Of a stretch of 64,000 nucleotides of DNA, positions 21,531-31,002 are shown one piece after another. The position numbers and the translations under genes are program-made. The notes under the pieces were generated by a model, which had not been told where the DNA came from, ran no database searches, and worked only from the letters and a program-made list of their open reading frames with translations. The stretch comes from Calocera cornea HHB12733 (Eukaryota; Basidiomycota; Dacrymycetes; Dacrymycetales; Dacrymycetaceae): the NCBI GenBank assembly GCA_001632435.1, contig KV424064.1:1-64000 (forward strand), given 5' to 3'. Each line of letters opens with the position of its first letter. The stretch's first letter is position 1.

Positions 21531-24500
21531 GCGGCCGGCGCCCGTCCCTCCTCCTGCGCGCGCCCGGACGGCCCGGCCTGCACGCGTCGCTCCCTACGGG
21601 CCTACGGTCTCTCTCTCAACACCCCCCCCTTCCCACCATCCCGGTCTCCGCGCTTCATGCTCCACGCATCCGTCCCGCCTCCCAATTGTATTCTACATCG
21701 CACGCACGCTCCGCACGCAAGGGCTCGATTTTGCAGGAAAGCAACAAGAACAAGAACAAGGTAAAGAAGAAGTAGAAGAAGAAGAAAAGCCGTCAGCGCC
21801 CGCGCCCGGTCGTCTCTGTCGTTATAGGCCACATCATCCCCCGTTCTCTCCCTTTCTCCTGCGGCTCCAGGCCAAACGGGGCACCGGCGCCCGGCGCGTG
21901 CAGTGGGCCGGGCCTGGGCCCAGGCGCTCGCGGCTCGCCCCTCTATCGAGTGTTTTTCGAGTTGCGGGCGAACGGGCGTACATGCAGGAAAAATGGCCAG
22001 CGCGCGCTCCAGTTCGTTCGGCAGGATGATCCAGCACACGAACACGCACAAGGGCCGGGGAATCCCCGCGGGCAGGGCGGCCAAACCCTGCACCTACCCT
22101 GCCGACCCTGCATTGCGCGCTCTTCGTCTACTCTCGCCCGCGCGCCACACCCGCCACACCCGCGACGCACGCGCTCAGAACCCCCGGGGCGGGTGCCTGT
22201 TCCTGTTCTGCCCGCCTTCCCGCCCTGGCGCCCTGGGAGCTTCGCACACATTCGAACACCCTTTGTCACCCAAACAGTACTGTATTTGTCCCCCTGCCCT
22301 TGCTATCGTCTCCCCTTTCCTTCCTCTCCCTCTCTCTCTCCCTCTCCCCGTTGCCCGCCCTCTCCAGGCGGTCGCTCGCCGACGGTGTCTCCTTTCCCCG
22401 CCAGACGCAACATTGCACACATTGCAGAACAGGACTCGCCTCGGTTCGTTTCGTTTCGTTTTGGCCGTGCTTTGCTTCTATTCTATTTACCTAGTCGTCC
22501 TTCCCGTGGGAAGCTAATCGCTCGCAAGTCTGTATATTTATAAACAAAGTGATCACACGGCTTCTCCCTCCTCTAGCGCACGGCCGTAGCACCTCCGGCG
22601 CCGCGGTCGTCCGTCCTCCCCCCTCCTCCCAATTCGAGCCTAGCGCCAACCCTGCCACCTGCGAGAGCTCAGCAGAAGCAGACGCTTGTCCAAGGGTGCG
22701 GTGCGGCGGCGTGGCGTCGTGCCATGTGCGCCTCTGCGCCCGAACGCACACGCCACACGCCACAGCGAAGCTCGAACTGCCCGTGCGCTGGCCCCCGGGC
22801 GAGGACGATCCGGGGAGGCCTCGGAGCCGCTTCCGCTTCCGCTTTGGGGGAGCTCCTGGGCGGAGGAGGACGGACTGGACTGGACTGCCAGTGGGAGGGC
22901 AAGACTGCGTCCTTCAGTATTCAGTATTCTGAGCTCTGAGCTCTGGGCCGGTGAGGTCGCGGGATGCTGCTCGCGACAGCATGACGGGGGCTGCCTTAGC
23001 GTCATGTCATCACCTTTCCTTCTCTGGTAAGCTATTTGTTTGCACTGTAGAAGGGGGAGCGAACGACGCGGCATGCACTGGCATGGTCTGCTTGAGGTGG
23101 CTACCGGGCTATCGGGCGACCGGGCGGCATCCCGGCTCTTGGCTCCTGGGAGCTTAGCACGAGGGCCGCTCGGATGAGCTAGACGTTTGGGGAATGACGG
23201 ATGTCCCAGTGGGGTGGGTGAATGCTACTGTAGGACCTGAGGCGAGGCTATTAATAGCTGCTGGTTGGTGGTTGGAGAGCCGGAAGAGCTTTGTGGCAGA
23301 AACCGGAGGTCGGGCGTCGGGCGACCGCTTGCCGCGTGGGATAGGGTCTGTGAGTACGTCGGCTTCGGGGCTTCGGACTATTGGCTTTAGTGCCGATGGC
23401 TCGGTGACTCCAGCCGGACACCAGATTGCAGCGAAAGGCGCGTACTCCGCGCGCGATACACTCAACCAGTTCGAGCTTGCAGAGCTCAAAGCGCGCATGG
23501 TCGCTATGAACATCGCTCGCCATGCTTTCCAGAGATCTCGGAGCCAGACACATGAATACGGCCGCGTTTTGCTCTCGGTCTGTCACATCATATTCATACC
23601 CCTGCCGGCGACTATTGAGTTTCACGTGTCCAGAGATCGGGAGCGCCGGAACGCACGCCGAGTGGCCGTTCCAGGTTACGCAGCGCATGTGAAGTCTCGC
23701 CACAGGGGTACGTACGATGGTCTGCGGTAACCAGGTGTTTGAAACTGGCGACTGAGTTGGAGCGAAGGTCAGGAATGGTGCGATTCGTGCCTTGGCACTG
23801 GGTGTGAATGCAGCTCGGCATCGATAGTAGTTTAATGGTGACATAGTGACTGGGCAATAGCGGATACACGTCCTGGTAGGCGAATGTCGGACTGAAACGA
23901 ACGCTCTGAATTTAGTAAAATGTGACTGTACGTGCTGGGAGTAGGTGTGGCAAGCTGGAAATTGCGCTCCAGGATTCTCCCTATCGACGTTTCTCGCCAG
24001 TTGCCACAATGAGGTCGATATGACGGTCGGCAGGGAGTGTGATACCGCCTCCATACACGCAGGATAAGCGATCTACAGAGGGTAGTCAAAACACCGGTCG
24101 TAGGAACCAATTGACGTAGCGTACACGCATCAACATTAGTAGAGAAGGGTTGGTGGCGCTCGCCGGGCCTCGGGAAAGGCAGGCGGTTGCCTAGCTCCTG
24201 GTCTAGTGCATCGCGGTATTATTATGGCTTGCAACGCCACGTGCGAAGCGCGTGGCAGCATGATTAGAACGTGCTAAATTCTGAGCCGGGGTATGCTGGC
24301 AACGTCGATCTATCGATTGCGATCGATGGGCTGTGCTTAGAAGGCGCGCGATAGGAAATGGCGGAGGCATGTGTCTCGGAGGTCAACGCCGCTCGGAGCC
24401 GAGCCGAGCTGCTGGGAAAAGCGCATATGGAGCAGAGATCCCACATGAGCGCACGGTCCGAGTACGAAACTCCCGCTCAGACTGTACCGACACGTAAGGA

Positions 24501-25027
24501 GCGAACATGCTGATGGCCATTGACGGCCAGCGGTGCCAGCAAACGCGCGCGCGCCCCTTCCCTCGATCCAACAACTCACCCGAATCCGCCTCCGCGCCGC
24601 TTGTGCACCACGCGGCCGAGGGCCAAACAAAGAGGCTTCTTTGACCCTTTTGCCCTTTTGCCCTTCTGCACGCACGCTGCCATGGTGCCCGCCTTTCTTC
24701 CCCTTTGTTGGTGTATTGGCGCGTTGGTGCGTTCGGTGATGGGGGGACGACACCGATCGTCCTGCACATAAGTGCGAAGGCTCGGAGGGAGTGGGAGAAT
24801 GGTCACCCTCTTCCCTCTTCCCCCTTGCCCCCTTTCCATCCCCAGCAACGCCCTACAGCCGGCCATAACGCTTCGCCATCCCCGGAAGAATCAGCGCCGT
24901 TCCCGACCCCCAAACAAAAGAGCGGTGTGTGCCCCCCCCGTTGCTTCCCCCAGTTCGACCCTGGAACCCTTCGACCGTTCGCTCCCCGCCCGCAGCCTTT
25001 ATCTACCTGCCCCCGCGCCCGCGTACA
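21531..25027. other. Long gene-poor region, one doubtful ORF block
   Basis: No firm gene. Around 23150-24060 the base composition is less GC-rich and overlapping long frames occur: minus 24054-23251 (267 residues), minus 23513-23154 (119 residues) and plus 23194-23730 (178 residues). None shows a known domain or clear splice structure, so it may be a decayed gene or chance. TACTGTA motifs lie at 22278 and 23226. Confidence 0.5.
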
Positions 25028-25842
25028 ATGGCCCCCCAAGCAGTCGCAACAGTCCCAGCGCAGCCCCCCGCCAGAGCTCCCGTGTTCGTCCTCTCCCTCT
25101 CCCGCCCCTCCCCCACCCGCACAGCAGACCGCCGCTCCCCCTCCGGAAACTGGATCCTGCACGCCTCGCCCTCGCCCTCCGTATCTGACGAGAAGCTCGC
25201 CCACCAACCCGCCCTGGACGCAGACTACTGGGGCTCCAGCGCACCCGCACCGATGGCCACTTACCTCTCCCCTTACGCCAACGCGGCGGACATGGGCGCA
25301 GGCAAAAGACAGTACAAGGACCCAGCGACGCTCGAGGCGGGCGCGCTGGAGCTCGGGCTGCCCTCCCCGCTGCCGCAGTACTGCCACGAGGCGGACGAGC
25401 CGAACGAGCCGGACACGATTGCCAAGAAGCTGTTTGTCTTCGGGTTCAGTACGTGCTACGTCTTGCGTACATATGCCGCGCGGGGCGCTGACAGTTGTGG
25501 GCGTGCTTAGTGTTCCCCTTGTTGTGGCTCGTCGGCGCATGCATCCTCTGCGTGCCGCTGCGCGCGTATCCGCTCCCCGAGCCCGCCCCGCCCCTCTCCC
25601 CGGACGCGGCCCTGTCCTCCTCCTCCACCAGCTCCAGCGCAACGCTCACCGACGCGCCGGCCTACACGCCGCACGCGGCCCCGCGGCCCGCAAACCTCGA
25701 CACGGTCTGGACGCAGGGTCTCGTCGACCTGTACGGGCGCGCAGAGCGGCACTGGGCGTGGCGCTGCGTGTGGGCGCTCTGTGCGCTGGGGCTCATCGGG
25801 GTGGCCGTCGTGTGCGCGCTCGCCGGGTCGCATGTTATTTGA
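25028..25842 (+). CDS. Two-pass membrane protein, conserved-looking, unknown function
   Basis: Two exons: 25028-25448 and 25511-25842 (250 residues). Residues 1-120 are Pro/Ser-rich. The conserved-looking core starts with EPDTIAKKLFVFGF, spliced directly into MFPLLWLVGACILCVPL (first helix). A Ser/Pro-rich loop follows, then RAERHWAWRCVWALCALGL leading into the second helix, which reaches the C-terminus. This pattern (KxxFxFGFxFPxxWxxGAxIL, then AExxWAxRCxWAL) looks like a widespread basidiomycete protein family without assigned function; I base that on memory of the pattern. The splice completes a codon (A|TG) in the middle of the first helix, which supports the model. Confidence 0.8.
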
Positions 25843-26354
25843 GTGGGGTGGGTCGCTTTGCTTTGCTGTGTTTTGCTCGGAAGGGAGGGCGGGGCTGTAT
25901 GATGCTGTTGGTGAAAGGCGGCGAAATGCGTTTCTCTCTTGGGTCAGTGCTCGCTTCCTACAAGTAGTCTGTATAAGTATCGTACCATAGTCCCCGACAT
26001 ACGCGTCAAAAATGACATCCGTCCATGAGAATAACCTGACCTGCTCAATCTGGCGGGAACGCAGATTGAGCGTCCGAACGGGGTCGGCCGGACAAGAGCA
26101 GAAATGGCTCGTACAGCTGCCGGCTGCCGGTCGAGGCGAGGTCGCAGCGGGACGCACAGAGGTCGCAGGTCGAACGACGAGCTCGTACGGGAACGGGAAC
26201 GCGGACGGGGACGAGAGGGTGGACAAAAGGTATCCATTGCACATTACAACCCCACGCGCACGATCCTAGTACAAGCCAAGCCCCAGCCCCGGCCCCGGCC
26301 CCGGCCCGAGGGCATTTTGAACGAACGAACGAACGAAGGTCCTGTGTCCCATGC

Positions 26355-26856
26355 TCATGCGGCGCCCCTGTGCGAACGGTCAGTACCGCCCTGCTCTGCT
26401 CGGCGGAGGGGAAGAAGGAGGCGTACACGAGGATGTTGTTTCTACGCACACAAGCAGCGCATGTCAATATATGGTTGGGTGATGAAAGAGGTGAGAGGTG
26501 TGAGGTGTGACGTTGGGAAGGGAAGGGAGGACGCACATGGGGATATGGATGAGCTTGACAAAGTAGCCCAGGAGGCCCATGACTGCGAACCCGATTGCGA
26601 CGGCGCGGGAGATCTGGATGTACTCTGACATACCCACCCGAAAGCATCAGCACCAGACCTCTCTATAGCGTAAGTAATGTGAGGACGCACCCCGCTTGTC
26701 GGGCTTTGTGCACCGGGTGAGGAACTGCATCAACGCCCGTCGGTCAGCATATGTATTGATGGCGGCTAGGCCGGCCGAGCGAGCGGGGCGCACCTGGTTG
26801 CCCTCCCTGAAGAACTGCTGCGGCACCTCGACGAACTCCTTGAACCGTTCTGACAT
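26355..26856 (-). CDS. SSS1: Sec61 translocon gamma subunit (SSS1)
   Basis: Five exons: 26794-26856, 26691-26724, 26537-26624, 26427-26441, 26355-26367 (70 residues). The product begins MSERFKEFVEVPQQFFREGN, then FLTRCTKPDKREYIQISRAV, AIGFAVMGLLGYFVKLIHIP and ends INNILVGAA. This is the tail-anchored gamma subunit of the Sec61 channel that moves proteins into the endoplasmic reticulum. The first part is cytosolic and the last 30 residues are the single membrane helix. Exon 4 is just 15 bases and exon 5 carries 13 coding bases; both were placed because they rebuild the conserved C-terminus. It is head to head with TTC1. Confidence 0.95.
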
Positions 26857-27104
26857 CTTGTGCGGCTGTCGGTGCGGGTGGGGATGGGATGGAATGGGAT
26901 GGGATGGGATTCAGTTGCGGGAGGGAGCGGGAGGGAGGGCGCCGTGCTCCACGTCAAGTTTCGAGCCCTAGGTGGCGCGGGTCCTGGCCGGAGCCGAGCT
27001 CGGAGTTAATGGGCGGGAGGCGGCGATGGGGAGGATGACTGAGGCGACCGCGGAGTGAGCTCTCACACCTCAACGACGCCCCAACCCAACCCAGAGCAGT
27101 GAGG
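26857..27104. promoter_or_regulatory. Shared promoter region of SSS1 and TTC1
   Basis: 248 bases between two start codons facing away from each other. It contains six GGGAT-type units at 26881-26910. Confidence 0.6.
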
Positions 27105-28103
27105 ATGGCCCGCCCGCCGTCCCCCTCCGGGTCCACAGACTCGTTCCGCTCAGCCCAACAAGACCTCCCGGACGACGGCTTCACAGACAGCGAGATCCGC
27201 GTGCGTCCCCTCCCCCTCCCTTTTCCCCGGCGCCCCCTCGAAACATTCACTGACCTACCCACGTCCCGCTCCAGGCGCTCCTGGACGAAGCCGCACAGAT
27301 CAAGGAGCAGGGGAACGCGCTGTTCCGCCAGGGGAGGTGGGAGGAGGCCAGGGAGAAGTATCAGCTGGCGCTGGGGGTTGTGCCTGTGCGCGGGGGGGTA
27401 AGGGCGAGCGGGGACGGGCCGCGGCTGGGGGAGGACGAGGGCGTGCCGCCGTACGTTGCTGAACCGCCTGAGGAGGCGGAGGAGCAGGAGGGGATAGTGA
27501 GCGATGCTGCTGCGATGGACCAGGATGCAAAGCGAAAGGAGGAGGCGGAGCCGCCCCTGGAGCGCGAGTCCCGCCTCGCCCGCGCAGTGCTGCACAACAA
27601 CGTCGCGGCCTGCTTCGTCAAGCTCGGGGAGCACGCGCGGGCCGTCGACGCGTGCTCAGAGGCGCTCAAGGACGACCCGGCGTACGTCAAGGCGCTGCTG
27701 CGGCGGGCGCTGAGCGGAAGGGAGGTGGGCAGCTGGAGCGCGCTCAGTGCTGCTCAGGAGGGTGCGTGCCCCATTCCCATTCCCCTTCCCCATCTCGCAC
27801 TACACACTACACACTTCACATCTCGTACCCCCGAGTGAGTGCAGGCGTGCTGACAGCCTATCAGACCTGCAGAAGCTCCTCTTACTCCTCCCGCCCAGCT
27901 CGCCCCTCCTCCCCACAGTCCGCACCACCCTCGCGCAAATCACCCCCGAGGCGGACGCAGCGGCGCAGCGGGAGAAAGACGCGATGCTGGGCAAGCTCAA
28001 GGAGCTCGGGAACACGGTGCTGGGCCGGTTCGGGCTCAGCACGGACAACTTCCGGCTGGAGCCCGATGGGAAGGGCGGGTATGGGATGAGCTTCCAAAGG
28101 TGA
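27105..28103 (+). CDS. Tetratricopeptide protein TTC1 homologue
   Basis: Three exons: 27105-27200, 27275-27761, 27865-28103 (273 residues). TPR-type helices start at about residue 38 (EQGNALFRQGRWEEAREKY) and 128 (HNNVAACFVKLGEHARAVDA). They are followed by the TTC1-specific block GREVGSWSALSAAQEDLQ, LLPPSSPLLPTVR and the C-terminal signature GNTVLGRFGLSTDNF with GKGGYGMSFQR. TTC1-type proteins are cytosolic co-chaperone-like adaptors; a client cannot be named from sequence. An acidic insert of about 45 residues sits between the first two repeats. The gene converges on RSC9 with under 100 bases between stops. Confidence 0.9.
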
Positions 28104-28196
28104 GCAGGGCCGGGGCAGCTAGAGCCCGGGTGGAGAGTATGAGAATCTTCGCAATACTGTATCTATAGTCATACACTATCACTATACCACCCCCCC

Positions 28197-30722
28197 CTAC
28201 TGCGCCTTCCACTGCTCGAACGCGTCGGCGCGCACGCGCCACTTCATCTCCTCCACCCAGCGGGCGAGGATGCCCTCGCCCCCATCGGCGGATTTGCCAA
28301 GCTCGAGCCGGCCGAGCTCGTCCACCAGCCCGCGGAAGACGGCGCGCGCGCGCCGCTCGCCCTCGACGTCCGTGTCCAGGTCCAGGTCCACGTCTGGCTG
28401 GCGGTCGCGGTCGCGTTCGCGTTGGTGGTCCTCCCCCCCCGCGGCGGCACCGGGCTGCCCGAGCAGGGACGCGAACGGGAAGCCCGCGCGGGGCTGGGAG
28501 GACAGGTGCGGCAGCGGCGTGGGGTACGCCTCGCGGAACAGGATGTGCAGCACGAGGAGTGCGCTGGTCGCCACTGCCGGCAGGGGCGCGGCAGCGTCAG
28601 CCGTAGCAGGAGGGGGGGCCCTTGTGCTCGCGGCTGCGATCGTGGATGTGGGCTCGGGCTGGGCACTGGGAAGGTGGACGAGCACGTGCCTGCGCAGGGC
28701 CGGCAGGTGCGGCGCGATGTGCGTGCAGGTCGACCAGCTGCACGCTTGGGGCGAGGAGGGCGAGGAGATCGTGTCCGGGAGCGGGAGCGGAGCGACCGGA
28801 GCTGGGGCGGGCGTGGGGAAGGGGAAGGGTATGGGCTCGGATTTCACCGCCGGCTCGGCTTTGGCCGAGGGGGGGGCAGCGCCGGCGGACGAGGGAGGAG
28901 CAGGAGCAGGATCAGTGTCCATCGCGTCCGTGTCGGGCTCTCCGTCCGCATCGGCGTCAGCGTCCGCATCGGCATCGGCGTCGGCGTCCGGCTCTCCATC
29001 GGCGTCAGCATCAGCATCAGCATCAGCGTCCAGCTCGCCCTCCGCGTCCATATCCAGTTCCCCCTCCGCGTCCGCGTCCATATCAAGCTCCCCATCGGCG
29101 TCGGCGTCGGCGTCCTCCTCCCCCTCCGCATCCGCATCCGCCTCGCCCTCCGCCAGCTCTCCAGCAGCGCCCGCCTGCCGCCTGGCCCCCAGATGCCACT
29201 CCATCAAGTGCCTCGCGAGGTCCTCCCTGTCCTTGATCTCCCACCCCGCTCCCCCGCCCGCGCCCGCGCCGGAGCAAGCGCCCCTATGCCACCGGCAGGC
29301 AAAGCGGCCCCTCTCGCCCCGCGCGCGCTGGCGGATGCCCCGGATGACGTACGTCGGGGGCGTGCGGTCGGGCAGGACCATCGCGTGCGCGCCGGGGAAG
29401 GCGAGCGTCACGTTCTTTATTAGCTCGGAGGCGTTTAGGTTTGGCGGGTAGGGCGGTGGTGGGGCCGGGGCGGCGGGGGCGTCCCCGTCCCCGTCCGCCG
29501 GAGTGGGACCGGGGGCAGCGGCCGGGGCGGCGAACACCTCTTTGTAGAGGTTCCAGAAGCTCACTTGGGTCAGGCTCGCCCCCGCCTCGGGGAGGAACAT
29601 GCGCCGCATCCACTCTGCTGCGCGGTCCGGCTCGGGGAGCGGGAGCAGCTCCGCGATCTCCTCCTGCGTGAGCTGCTTCGGGTCAGAGGGCGCGGAGGTG
29701 GCCGGGTCCGGCGCGGGGGCGGAGTACGCTTGGTTGTTGTTGTTGTTGGTGGTGGTGGTGTGGGCTTGTGGCGGGGGCTGGTGCGAGAGGACGAGGGTGA
29801 GGAGGAGACGGAGTGTGCCCGGGAAGAGGGCGTGGCGGAAGAAGGCCTTGGCGACGGGCGGGTGGGACAGGTGCGTGTGCAGCAAGTCGAGCGCGGTGTG
29901 CTGCAGGCTCTCCTGCGGGGGCGGGGCCGGGAGTGCAGGGTCGTCCGCGAGGGGCAGGGCGCGCAGGGCGGCGCTGAACCCGGGCGTGTCGAGGGTGATG
30001 AGGTGGACGTTGTAGGCGCTTGAGAAGAGGGCCGTGAGCGCGCCGAGCGCGGCGCGCAGGAGAGTGCGGTCCGGCGAGGCGGTGAGGGCTCCCAGCGCGC
30101 GGAGCAGCGGCGAGCCGGCCTTGAGGTGGTACCGCGGTGCGAGGGAGTGGAAGAGCTCGACGGCGTAGAGCAGGAACTCGCTCTCCTGCCCCTCCCGCTC
30201 GCCGCCGGGGCCGAAGAGCTGCAGCGCGTGCAGGACGAGCGGGAAGGTGTGCGCGTGCTTCTCCAGGTAGTGCATGTTGTGGTCCGTCAGGGACGCGTTG
30301 CGCAGGACCAGCAGCGCCTCGATCGCGCTCTTGCGCCTGCGCGCCGTGTCCGCGTCCTCGCCCGCCCACGCTGCTGCTGCGGCTGCGGCTGCCTCGTGGG
30401 AGATGGCGTACTCGGCGAGGTCGTACAGGGCGTCGCCGATGCCGGGGAGGGTCTTCATCCAGAACCGCTCCGGCCAGTCCTTTGTGAGGTGGAGGAGGCG
30501 CTCGAGGGCCCAGTCTGTGTCGCGGGGGATGCCTGAGCGGAGGGAGAGGACCATGCGGTTGGTGGGGCTGGCGTCCATGTACCACGACTCGTAGTTGTCT
30601 GCCAGGGGCGAGTAGGTCGGCGGGGCGGTGTAGTAGGAGGCGTAGTGCGATGCGTAGGCGGCCTGCTGGGCGGGGGTGAGCGTGGTGGACGCCCGGTAGG
30701 CGTACGCCGGCGTGGTCGCCAT
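28197..30722 (-). CDS. RSC9-like chromatin remodelling complex subunit
   Basis: Single exon, 841 residues. The start gives MATTPAYAYRAS, then LTPAQQAAYASHYASYYTAP with PTYSPLADNYESWY and NRMVLSLRSGIPRDTDWALE, the conserved front of fungal RSC9 proteins (ARID2-related). An armadillo-like helical stretch follows (about 70-330), then TQEEIAELLPLPEPDRAAEW and FWNLYKEVF, then a winged-helix RFX-like part (NASELIKNVTLAFPGAHAMV, YVIRGIRQRAR). Two C2H2-like fingers follow (FACRWHRGAC..HLMEWH and ACSWSTCTH..LRRHVLVHL). Between them lies a very acidic Ala-Asp repeat region (28920-29140). Yeast Rsc9 belongs to the RSC nucleosome remodeller. No N-terminal ARID is visible. A long plus-strand frame inside is antisense shadow. 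Confidence 0.85.
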   Translation of the reverse strand: MATTPAYAYRASTTLTPAQQAAYASHYASYYTAPPTYSPLADNYESWYMDASPTNRMVLSLRSGIPRDTDWALERLLHLTKDWPERFWMKTLPGIGDALYDLAEYAISHEAAAAAAAAWAGEDADTARRRKSAIEALLVLRNASLTDHNMHYLEKHAHTFPLVLHALQLFGPGGEREGQESEFLLYAVELFHSLAPRYHLKAGSPLLRALGALTASPDRTLLRAALGALTALFSSAYNVHLITLDTPGFSAALRALPLADDPALPAPPPQESLQHTALDLLHTHLSHPPVAKAFFRHALFPGTLRLLLTLVLSHQPPPQAHTTTTNNNNNQAYSAPAPDPATSAPSDPKQLTQEEIAELLPLPEPDRAAEWMRRMFLPEAGASLTQVSFWNLYKEVFAAPAAAPGPTPADGDGDAPAAPAPPPPYPPNLNASELIKNVTLAFPGAHAMVLPDRTPPTYVIRGIRQRARGERGRFACRWHRGACSGAGAGGGAGWEIKDREDLARHLMEWHLGARRQAGAAGELAEGEADADAEGEEDADADADGELDMDADAEGELDMDAEGELDADADADADADGEPDADADADADADADADGEPDTDAMDTDPAPAPPSSAGAAPPSAKAEPAVKSEPIPFPFPTPAPAPVAPLPLPDTISSPSSPQACSWSTCTHIAPHLPALRRHVLVHLPSAQPEPTSTIAAASTRAPPPATADAAAPLPAVATSALLVLHILFREAYPTPLPHLSSQPRAGFPFASLLGQPGAAAGGEDHQRERDRDRQPDVDLDLDTDVEGERRARAVFRGLVDELGRLELGKSADGGEGILARWVEEMKWRVRADAFEQWKAQ

Positions 30723-31002
30723 GTCGGTAGACGGGCGGTGGCAAGCGTGACGGGGCGAGTGGCCAGGGCGAGTGCTGCAGTGGGAGGACGTCGAGCGCGT
30801 CGCCCGCCGCGGGTGGCAAACCCTTCCCTCAGTGGCAGTGCACCCACTCTGCCTCCGCTCCACCCTCGACCCAAAGGGACGCGACGCGCCGGCCGCTCAC
30901 GCACGTCACTCGCCACCTCGGACATTGTCCACTCGCCCCTCTTCCTCTCGGCGGACTGTTTATAGGGATCGCTACTGCGACTGCCACCGCACCGAAAGAG
31001 GG
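30723..31002. promoter_or_regulatory. Shared promoter region of RSC9-like and POB3
   Basis: 280 bases between divergent start codons of two chromatin genes. A TATA-like TTTATAGG lies at about 30958, some 45 bases before the POB3 start. Confidence 0.55.

Noticed and set aside
28270..29451. Plus-strand frame of 393 codons
   Set aside because: Antisense to the RSC9-like gene; consists of low-complexity Ser/Ala runs.
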